This document shows, one piece after another, positions 18,224-25,642 of a stretch of DNA of 64,000 bases. The stretch is from positions 806,001 through 870,000 of the forward strand of contig CAVWXN010000005.1 in assembly GCA_963759125.1 (NCBI GenBank), written 5' to 3'. Both the position numbers and the translations under genes were made by a program. This DNA is from JABDQA01 sp963759125 (GTDB lineage Bacteria; Desulfobacterota; Desulfobulbia; Desulfobulbales; Desulfocapsaceae). The notes beneath the pieces were generated by a model. It was not told the DNA's origin and did not search any database. It was given only the letters and a program-made list of their open reading frames with translations. Every line of letters starts with the position of its first letter. The stretch's first letter is position 1.

Positions 18224-20098
18224 ATGAGCAAAGCAACAACCCACGAATTTCAGGCGGAAACAAAGAAGCTACTCGATATTGTCATCAATTCGCTCTATAC
18301 CGAGCGCGATGTGTTCATTCGAGAGCTGATATCAAATGGGGCAGACGCTCTGGAGAAGTATCGGCACGAGAGCCTGACCAGGGACCATGAAGATCTCTTC
18401 GATTCCCATGTACCGCTGGAGATCACCATGGATCTTGATGAGAAAAAGAATGAGCTGACCATAACCGATACCGGCATAGGTATGACCGGAGATGAGCTCA
18501 TCGCCAACCTGGGAACCATTGCCCACTCTGGTTCCAACAGTTTTCTGGCCGACCTGGCTGAGGCGGCCCGCAAGGACGTCACCCTCATCGGTCAGTTCGG
18601 GGTCGGATTTTACTCGGCCTTTATGGCCGGGTCCAAGGTGCGTGTACAGAGTCGCTCCTGGGATGGCACGGAAGGGCATGAATGGGTGTCCGACGGCACC
18701 GGTTCATTTGCAATCAGCGAGTGTCCGGGACTCCATCGAGGCACGAAAATAATCATCTCGCTCAAAGAGGGATGCGAGGATTATGCCAAAAAGTGGAAAG
18801 TGGAATCAATCATCAAACAGTATTCCTCCTTCGTCCCGTTTCCCATAAAACTGGAAGGAGATACGGTCAATACCGTTCAAGCTCTGTGGGCCAGGAACAA
18901 ATCGGAAATAAGTGACGATGAGTATCTCGAGTTCTACAAATTCATTGCCAACGCAGCCGATGATCCGCTCTACCGGCTTCATTTTTCCACCGATGCACCG
19001 CTGGCTATTAATTCCCTGCTGTTCGTCCCCAAAGAAAACTTCGAAATCATGGGGTTCGGCCGGGTCAGTCCGGGGGTCAATCTCTATTGCCAGCGGATTC
19101 TCATCGACCAGCATTCGGAATCGATTCTGCCCGAGTGGCTCAGGTTTCTCAAAGGTGTCGTCGACAGTGAGGATCTGCCGCTCAATATCTCCCGGCAGGC
19201 ATTGCAGGACAATGCTCTGGTGGCCAAGATCAGGAGGGTGCTTACCAAAAGGTTCCTTAAATTTCTGGCCGAAGAGGCCAAAAAGGACGAGGAGGGCTAC
19301 CTGAAGTTCTGGGAGACCTTCGGCATCTACCTGAAAGAGGGGGTGGCCAGTGATTTCCAGTATCGAAACGAGCTTGGTAAGTTGCTGCGTTTTGAGTCAT
19401 CAAAATCGAAAGAATCGACGCCTGTCGGTCTGGACGAGTATCTCCTTCGCATGAGTCCCGACCAGGAGGAAATCTACTATATAAACGGTTCCAGTCGGGC
19501 GGCCATCGAAGCTGGTCCCTATGTGGAGATGTTCAAGAAGAAGGACATAGAAATCATCTACACCACTGAGCCGATTGACGATTTCGTGCTCAGTCATCTG
19601 GCTGAGTATGAGGGCAAGAAGTTCGTCTCGGCCGACCGGGCCGACCTGTCGCTTGACGATAAAAGCGAATCCAAAGAGGAGGAGCAGGAAAAGAGCGGGC
19701 AGCAGCTTGATGATAAAAAGAGTGAAGAACTGATAAGCTGGCTCAAGAAGACCTTGAACGACAAAGTAGCCGACGTGTCAAAATCATCCCGGCTGGTCGA
19801 GTCCCCGGCAATGATCGTCAATCCCGATGGCTATATGACTTCATCGATGGAGCGGGTCATGGCCGCCGGACGGATGGAAAAAGGTTTGACCGGGGAAATT
19901 TCCAAGAAAAATCTGGAGATCAATACTGCTAATACGCTGATTTGCAGACTGGCAGAGTTGATTGACTCAGATGAAATTTTTGCTGCAGAGGTTGCTTTGC
20001 AGATTTACGACAACGCCATGATTCAAGCCGGTCTGAGTGTGGATCCTCAGGAAATGGTTGAGCGCAATTACCGGATCCTGCAGAAGGCCGTGGCCTGA
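18224..20098 (+). CDS. htpG: Chaperone HtpG (Hsp90)
   Basis: This 624-residue protein has the full Hsp90 layout. The N-terminal GHKL ATPase begins with EFQAETKKLLDIVINSLY, then ELISNGADALEKYR (the ATP/Mg Asn), TITDTGIGMT and GQFGVGFYSAFM. The middle domain contains LPLNISRQALQDN with the catalytic Arg, and a C-terminal dimerisation domain ends the protein. It is an ATP-driven cytosolic chaperone. I start at the ATG at 18224 with AGAGGTG 5 bases upstream; an in-frame GTG at 18218 lies inside that site. The gene is transcribed away from hemY and followed by a good hairpin terminator. Confidence 0.97.
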   Translation: MSKATTHEFQAETKKLLDIVINSLYTERDVFIRELISNGADALEKYRHESLTRDHEDLFDSHVPLEITMDLDEKKNELTITDTGIGMTGDELIANLGTIAHSGSNSFLADLAEAARKDVTLIGQFGVGFYSAFMAGSKVRVQSRSWDGTEGHEWVSDGTGSFAISECPGLHRGTKIIISLKEGCEDYAKKWKVESIIKQYSSFVPFPIKLEGDTVNTVQALWARNKSEISDDEYLEFYKFIANAADDPLYRLHFSTDAPLAINSLLFVPKENFEIMGFGRVSPGVNLYCQRILIDQHSESILPEWLRFLKGVVDSEDLPLNISRQALQDNALVAKIRRVLTKRFLKFLAEEAKKDEEGYLKFWETFGIYLKEGVASDFQYRNELGKLLRFESSKSKESTPVGLDEYLLRMSPDQEEIYYINGSSRAAIEAGPYVEMFKKKDIEIIYTTEPIDDFVLSHLAEYEGKKFVSADRADLSLDDKSESKEEEQEKSGQQLDDKKSEELISWLKKTLNDKVADVSKSSRLVESPAMIVNPDGYMTSSMERVMAAGRMEKGLTGEISKKNLEINTANTLICRLAELIDSDEIFAAEVALQIYDNAMIQAGLSVDPQEMVERNYRILQKAVA

Positions 20099-20122
20099 GA
20101 TCAGCAGGTCTAAAATCACCTG

Positions 20123-20168
20123 AAGCGCCGAGAGATCTCCTTGCAGCAAAGGGATCTTCGGCGCTTTT
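20123..20168 (+). terminator. Intrinsic terminator of htpG
   Basis: A stem of AGCGCCGA plus AGATC pairs with GATCT plus TCGGCGCT, interrupted by one bulged G, with a loop of about 15 bases. It is followed by TTTTCC, 25 bases after the htpG stop. Confidence 0.75.
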
Positions 20169-20342
20169 CCATCTTCCGCGCCAACTCATATTAGAGTTGA
20201 AAAATGCGCTGCTACAGGCTATAGAGCGTGTGTATTTGCAGATCTGCTCACTGAGCCTCGGGCTGTCGGTCCGCAGGGTACAGCCCCACGGCTTGACCTC
20301 CGCGCTAAAAGTGCGGCCAGAGGAATTTCCCGGAGATCGTGT

Positions 20343-20729
20343 ATGGCGGTAGTAAAGAGAATTGTCCTGTTCTGCCTGGCAGCGCTGATGTTGTCGGGCT
20401 GTGTCCACCAGCCGGTCAGGCATCTGGCTTCCGATGCCAGCCTGATCACTCCCGGGAGGTCGACCAAAACCGACGTCCTGACCTATCTCGGCGACCCTGA
20501 TGAACGGCAGGAAAGCGGATCGGAGCCAGAGCGCTGGCTCTATTACGAAGAACACCTCAGCGCCGTGCAGCGCACCTTTTACGTGGGGAAATGGTTTGGC
20601 GCCAAAAGCGTCAGTCGAATCATCGTTATTTTTGACGGTGAGACGGTCTCCGATATCCAGTACAATGCCTCAGAGTCCGGCGAGTTCAAGCAGGACGGCG
20701 GCAAGCCCGGACAAGAGCAAGCGCAGTGA
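20343..20729 (+). CDS. OmlA/BamE-like outer membrane lipoprotein
   Basis: This 128-residue protein has a lipoprotein signal peptide, with hydrophobic IVLFCLAALM and lipobox LSGC at residue 20. The mature part (ITPGRSTKTDVLTYLGDPDERQ and a following tyrosine- and valine-rich strand region) resembles the SmpA/OmlA/BamE fold, where a T-K-x-DV...GxPD segment is typical. A role in envelope integrity is likely but not certain. GGAG lies 7 bases before the ATG. Its stop codon overlaps the GTG start of pcm (GTGA), so the two are probably translationally coupled. Confidence 0.7.
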   Translation: MAVVKRIVLFCLAALMLSGCVHQPVRHLASDASLITPGRSTKTDVLTYLGDPDERQESGSEPERWLYYEEHLSAVQRTFYVGKWFGAKSVSRIIVIFDGETVSDIQYNASESGEFKQDGGKPGQEQAQ

Positions 20730-21371
20730 ACGACAGATTCGCGACCATTCGAGACCGAATGGTGCAGGAACAGCTTATTCCGCGGGGAATTTCAGACCCG
20801 CGGGTTATTGATGCCATGCGGGAGGTGCCCAGGCATTGTTTTGTGGATGATGCCCTGCAATCCCGCGCCTACGGTGATTTCCCTCTGCCAATTTCCGCAG
20901 GCCAGACAATCTCCCAACCTTATATCGTTGCCTTGATGACCGAGGCGCTGGGGCTTACCGGGTCGGAACGGGTACTCGAGATAGGCACCGGCTCTGGGTA
21001 TCAGGCAGCGGTTCTTTCCCGACTCTGCAGTCAGGTCTATACGGTGGAGCGGATAAATGTGCTGCTGGCCGGGTCGCGAAGGGTATTCGATCAGCTCAGA
21101 TATTTTAATATCATCGCCAAACTGGATGACGGTACTCTGGGTTGGCCCGAGCACGGTCCTTATGATGCGATCATCGTTACCGCCGGGGGGCCGGACGATA
21201 CCTGAGCCTCTGGTCGAACAACTGGGTGCTGGGGGACGGCTGGTGATCCCGGTTGGCGACCAGCATCTACAGGCACTGCAAGTGCTTGAGAAAGGAGAAG
21301 ATGAAGTGCAGGTGCGGGAGCTTGAGAAAGTGCGATTCGTCGACTTGGTTGGTGAGCATGGCTGGAAATAG
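20726..21371 (+). pseudogene. pcm: Protein-L-isoaspartate O-methyltransferase, frameshifted
   Basis: Two frames join into one Pcm protein of about 214 residues. The first (from GTG 20726) has MVQEQLIPRGISDPRVIDAM, then the SAM-binding loop VLEIGTGSGYQAAVL and the Pcm segment AYGDFPLPISAGQTISQPYI, and ends in DAIIVTAGGP. The second continues TIPEPLVEQLGAGGRLVIPVG to the end. The break lies at a run of six G (21185-21190); dropping one G restores the frame. The enzyme methylates isoaspartyl residues in damaged proteins using SAM. The position of the indel in a homopolymer makes a sequencing error or polymerase slippage plausible. Confidence 0.8.
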
Positions 21372-21975
21372 CGTTACGGATACGGCCGGCGGCCCGCTGA
21401 AGCGGATCTATGACTATTGCATGGAATGGATTGCCGGACCCTATGGGGCCTGGACCCTGTTCATCATTGCCTTTGTTGAGTCATCTTTTTTCCCGATACC
21501 GCCGGATGTTTTTCTCATCGCCATGTGCATATCGGCTCCCACCCGCGCCTTCAAGTACGCAGCGATTTGCGCGGCCGGTTCCGTACTTGGCGGGATGCTG
21601 GGCTACGGGCTTGGTTTCTGGTTCATGGAGTCGCTGGGACAGCAGATAATTGGCTGGTACGGACTCGAAGACAAATATATGAGTGTCCAGGATCTTTACC
21701 AGAAATATGACGCCTGGGCGGTGGGAACGGCCGGTTTTACGCCTTTGCCATACAAATTGTTCACTATCACCGCCGGTGCCTTCGAGATAAATTTCATAAC
21801 TTTTGTGTTGGCCTCTTTGATCTCACGTTCGGCCCGGTTCTTCCTCGTTGCCGCCTTTATCTGGAAATTTGGTGCCCCGGTGAAAGGGTTTATTGACAGA
21901 TATTTCAATATTATTTCCATCGTCTTCATGATCCTTCTGGTCGGCGGCTTCGTGCTGATAAAATACCTGCTTTGA
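21358..21975 (+). CDS. YqaA-type DedA/SNARE-associated family membrane protein
   Basis: This 205-residue integral membrane protein has several hydrophobic segments (GAWTLFIIAFVESSFFPIPP, YAAICAAGSVLGGMLGYGLG, FITFVLASLISRSARFFLVA, IISIVFMILLVGGFVLI). The pattern ESSFFPIPPDV followed by a glycine-rich helix and a later F/GxRFxR-like segment is that of the VTT/DedA superfamily, YqaA branch. Members are polyprenyl- or phospholipid-linked transporters or scramblases; the substrate of this branch is unknown. The ATG at 21358 overlaps the end of pcm by 14 bases. An upstream in-frame start at 21253 would read through pcm and is unlikely. Confidence 0.85.
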   Translation: MAGNSVTDTAGGPLKRIYDYCMEWIAGPYGAWTLFIIAFVESSFFPIPPDVFLIAMCISAPTRAFKYAAICAAGSVLGGMLGYGLGFWFMESLGQQIIGWYGLEDKYMSVQDLYQKYDAWAVGTAGFTPLPYKLFTITAGAFEINFITFVLASLISRSARFFLVAAFIWKFGAPVKGFIDRYFNIISIVFMILLVGGFVLIKYLL

Positions 21976-22130
21976 TAGTGCTGGATCTCTTCTGGGTATC
22001 CTTTAAGCTCTGACCGCAACTGTGCTATACTGGGGTAGACCTGATGCTGCAGCAGTCTCGCTGTTCTCTTCTTGGCTCGCTGTCTGCGGCTTCTGATTGC
22101 AACGATTAAAGGGATTTGGTGGCACCATAA

Positions 22131-23319
22131 ATGAAACGACTTGTTGCCCTGAGCATCATTCTGCTGCTCCTGGCTGTGCCGATGTCCGCAGCGCCCCATG
22201 AACTGCACCTTAAGGATGGCAGAATCATCCATACCGATTCGATCACCAGAGAAGGTCCCCGACTGAGTTATCAGCAATTCGGCGGCACGATCACCATCGA
22301 CCTTTCCGAGGTCGAGAAAATTCAATACGATCGGTTGCCAACGTCCAGGGACAGAGGTGTCAAAGACTCTGAGAATGGCGGCGTCCGGGGATGCGCCAGA
22401 TGGCAATGATCTGATTCAGGTCCTCCAGACAAAACTCGACCCGTCAACTCCTATAGAGACCGCCAATCTTGCAGTGGTTACCATCGTCACCGAGGCCGGT
22501 TACGGATCGGGATTCTTTGTCAGCGATGACGGCCTGATCGTCACTAACCGCCATGTGGTTCGGGGCAGCCGGACCACCGATCAGAAGATCAGGGGAAAGA
22601 TGAGTGAGTCGGCCCAGCGTCTACAAAAACTGCAGACCAGCCTGGATCAGGAAAAAGTCCGGCTTGATAATTACAAGAAGGAAATAGACGACTACAAAAA
22701 ACGTTTCAGTCAGGTAGTGGCGGATAGCCAGAACCGGATTGATCCAAATCAGAAGGCCGAAGTCGAATCAGATCTTAAACAGCATGAGCGTAGATTCAAC
22801 CAGTGGTACTCGGATTTTGCGAGCAGGAGGCAAACCTACCAGAAGGCTCTGACGGAGTTTAAGCGTAACCAGAGAGATTATAGCCAGACCTCCCAAAAAC
22901 TTGCAGCCCAGACCAGGTTCGAGGTGGTACTGGCAGATGGTAGTCGAGAGTCGGCGATATTCTACAGGGTCAGTGAAAACTATGATCTCGCCCTACTGAA
23001 ACTCAATGGCTATAAAACCCCCTATCTGCGTCCCCAGAATGATGATGAGCTCACCCTGGGTCAGGACGTCTATGCCATCGGCTCACCACTAAAACTCAAC
23101 AATACGGTTACTTCTGGTGTTGTCTCCAACAGCAGGGGCGATTTCGTGCAGACCAACGCCGAGATCTATCCAGGAAATTCGGGTGGCCCGCTGATCACCG
23201 GTGACGGTTTCGTGGTTGGAGTCAACACCATGAAAAGGATTACCGAAAAATTTGAAGGGCTGGGTTTTGCGATAAAATTTTCCCGCGTCCAGGCTGAGTT
23301 CGGTAATTATTTGAATTGA
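22131..23319 (+). pseudogene. Secreted trypsin-like (S1/HtrA-type) serine protease with coiled-coil insertion, frameshifted near the N-terminus
   Basis: The first frame (22131-22409) has a signal peptide and a small beta-rich segment (LHLKDGRIIHTDSI, GGTITIDLSEVEKI). The second frame (22357-23319) holds the protease domain: IVTNRHVV (catalytic His), NYDLALLKL (catalytic Asp) and YPGNSGGPL (catalytic Ser). The two frames overlap, and one indel at about 22357-22405 would join them. Between the His (codon 22552-22554) and the Asp lie about 110 extra residues that are strongly heptad-like and charged (QRLQKLQTSLDQEKVRLDNY onward), a predicted coiled coil. No PDZ domain follows. The protease would act in the periplasm, probably in envelope quality control. 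Ends flush with the convergent yaaA. Confidence 0.75.
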
Positions 23320-24093
23320 TCACGAATCAAGGTCGGTGATAAAAACCAGTTCACTTTCGCTTGATAGCTCCTTAACAAGATGATAACCGCCTCGGTCGAA
23401 TTCCTCAAGCTGATGGGGGGAGGCAATGCGCCTGGTGATAAACCAGTCAACGAACATACCCCGGGCCCGTTTGGCATAAATGGCAATAGATCTGACACTG
23501 CCGTTCTTTTTTTGTTTGAAAGACAGGGTCAATATCGTGCCGTCCAGATGGCGGGGGAGAACGGTGCGGGAATATTCTTTTGAGGCACAATTCAAGATGA
23601 TTGTGCTGCCTGTGCTCTGCAAATCCTGATTCAACTGAGTGGTAACCGGCTTAGACCAGAAATCATAGAGGTTCGCCGCCTCCCTGATCTTCATCTTGTA
23701 ACCCATTTCAAGACGGTAGGGCTGCATGAGATCGAGAGGGCGCAGAATGCCGTAGAGCCCGGAAAGAATCCTGACCCGCTTATGGGCATAGAGAAATTCC
23801 TCCCGAGTATAATTCTGGTAGTGGATCTCAGAGAAGATGTCGCCTGCAAAGGTGGAAAGAGCAGGGCTTGCAGAGGTCTCCTGATGAGGGATGATAACCT
23901 CCTGGAATCTTGAGAAAGTAGTGTCAGCAATCTGCTCGCTGACCTTCATGATTGCCTTTATCTCCTCCCTGCTCATGTGTTGGCAACGGCTGACCAGGAT
24001 CCGGGTTTTTTCAAGCAGCGGCGGCTGCGAAACCGGCAGGTCAGGCAATGGAGCGTAATGCTGGGTTTTGGCGGAGTTGATAATAACGATCAT
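23320..24093 (-). CDS. yaaA: YaaA family (UPF0246) peroxide-stress protein
   Basis: This 257-residue protein has the family start MIVIINSAKTQ, then LSGLYGILRPLDLMQPYRLEMG and NCASKEYS, the most conserved parts of YaaA, and a C-terminal KRARGMFVDWFI segment. YaaA limits intracellular free iron and oxidative damage after peroxide stress in E. coli and binds DNA; its biochemical mode is not settled. I start at the ATG at 24093 by comparison with the family. The ORF extends to 24135, but neither start has a clear ribosome binding site. The gene is divergent from the cNMP/PilZ gene and convergent with the protease gene. Confidence 0.9.
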   Translation of the reverse strand: MIVIINSAKTQHYAPLPDLPVSQPPLLEKTRILVSRCQHMSREEIKAIMKVSEQIADTTFSRFQEVIIPHQETSASPALSTFAGDIFSEIHYQNYTREEFLYAHKRVRILSGLYGILRPLDLMQPYRLEMGYKMKIREAANLYDFWSKPVTTQLNQDLQSTGSTIILNCASKEYSRTVLPRHLDGTILTLSFKQKKNGSVRSIAIYAKRARGMFVDWFITRRIASPHQLEEFDRGGYHLVKELSSESELVFITDLDS

Positions 24094-24209
24094 TGTACCA
24101 GTTCGGGATAAGGATATTTTCTGAGCTTTTGACATATTTCAGGATTTTATGCAATAATGACCAAAAGTTGATTATGAACCATAACCACGTGTGGTCCGAG
24201 GAGCAGGCC

Positions 24210-25222
24210 ATGTCTAGAGAAGAGATCAACCCGGTTGAGTCTGGCCCTGGAAATGATACTATCAGCAGCGATGACCTGGCGGCCGCAATTAAAAAGGCGG
24301 CTCTGGCTGGGAACTTCAGAGAGGCTGAGACCCTTCGGGAGCAGTTGATTAAAAACGATCAGATGAATCTGAAACTCATTGTCTCGACCGGAGAAATAAT
24401 CGAGCAACAGAAGACCAAGCTGCTGGACAAGGATCATCTGGCTGTCTGGGACAACCTTTATGAGGATCTCACCGAAGAAGAGGCCAACGGCCTGTTCTAC
24501 AGCATGGAACCGGCCTTGATCGAAACCAACAAGCTGCTGCAGGTCCAGGGTAAGATCAGCAACAGGCTTTTCTTCATCGACAGCGGCAAAGTGGTCCTGT
24601 TCTATCGCAAAGAAGGCAAAAATATCGTAGTCGCCCAGCTGGGACGTGGAGATTTGGTCGGTGAGTCAAGCTTTTTTGAGATTTCTCTTTGTCCTCTTTC
24701 GGCGGCGACCCAAGCCGAAACGAAGCTTTATAGCCTGACCCGTCGGGTGGCGGAAGAGTGGCAGAAAGAGCACCCCGGTCTGTATGAGAAGATCGCCGAA
24801 TTCTGCCGAAAAATGGAAAAAGCGCCGAGGCGATAGCCAGTAGTGAACTCGACAGGCGATCCGCAAAGAGGTATCCGATTTCAGGTGTAGCCGCTGCGGT
24901 GGTGTTGCAAAAAGACGGCAGTCCCGGTGCCAACCGTTTCAAGGGAGCATTGTCTGACATCTCCCGGTCAGGCCTCTGTTTCGATATAAAATGTTCCAGG
25001 CAGGAGTCGGCTAGAGCGCTGCTGGCGGCAGAGGTTGATCTGTCTCTGTTTCTGGATGGCCATGAACAAACTCCTCTGCACCTAAAGGGTCAGATAACCA
25101 AAGTCAGCTTTCATCTCCACAATGATTACAGTGTTCACGTCAAGTTTATCGGGCCGATCGAAGCGGGGACCTTCAAAACGCTGCCCTGCGACTGGTCGGA
25201 AGAAGATGAGAATGAAGAATAG
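24210..25222 (+). pseudogene. Cyclic-nucleotide-binding fold plus PilZ domain protein, frameshifted between domains
   Basis: The first frame has a helical region (DDLAAAIKKAALAGNFREAE) and then a cNMP-binding beta-roll (RLFFIDSGKVVLFYRKEG, LGRGDLVGESSFFE); the usual Arg of the phosphate-binding cassette is absent. It ends at 24836. The next frame carries on directly with DRRSAKRYPISG and DISRSGLCFD, the RxxxR and D/NxSxxG motifs of a c-di-GMP-binding PilZ domain, up to 25222. Adding one A to a run of five A near 24815-24820 fuses the two as ...CRKMEKSAEAIASSELDRR. The intact protein would be about 337 residues and could link c-di-GMP to an unknown output. The ATG at 24210 has GAGGAG 7 bases upstream. 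Confidence 0.75.
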
Positions 25223-25246
25223 CCTTCGCCACGACGGATTACTCAA

Positions 25247-25642
25247 ATGGAAATAAAGGTCAGCCTGGAGCAGACCTCGGGGTCAACTTCGAGGGGGCGG
25301 GCCCGGAATCATGCGGTTCTCTGCGACCGCCCGCACGCCAAAGGCGGTGAAGATGCAGGAGCGATGGGGGGGGAACTTTTTCTGCTGGGCCTGGGGGGCT
25401 GTTTTATGAGCAACCTGCTGGCCGCGGCAAAAGCCCGTGAATCGACAGCGACTGATTTCAGGGTGGCGATCACCGCCCAGCTCGAAGGAACTCCACCACG
25501 GTTCACCGAGGTCGAAATGGTGGTTTCTGCGGATTATCCGGATCGGCAGGAGCTTGAAAAATTGTCGCTCATCGCCGAGCGCGGCTGTATCGTGGCCAAT
25601 ACCATCAAAGATACAGTAGTCCTGACGATCACCGTGGCCTAA
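25247..25642 (+). CDS. OsmC family peroxiredoxin-like protein
   Basis: This 131-residue protein carries the two redox cysteines of the OsmC/Ohr fold, in FLLGLGGCFMSNLLAAA and AERGCIVANTI. OsmC-type proteins reduce organic hydroperoxides; the short length and MGGELFLLGLGGC pattern match the YhfA-like branch, whose substrate is less certain. Its stop overlaps the stop of convergent putA by three bases. Confidence 0.88.
   Translation: MEIKVSLEQTSGSTSRGRARNHAVLCDRPHAKGGEDAGAMGGELFLLGLGGCFMSNLLAAAKARESTATDFRVAITAQLEGTPPRFTEVEMVVSADYPDRQELEKLSLIAERGCIVANTIKDTVVLTITVA

Noticed and set aside
19929..20555. Minus-strand ORF of 208 codons over the end of htpG
   Set aside because: It overlaps htpG, its terminator and the lipoprotein gene, has no recognisable domain and is a shadow of real genes.
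24835..25222. Independent PilZ gene
   Set aside because: The frame joins the preceding cNMP-binding gene by a single-base change in an A-run, without its own start or ribosome binding site.
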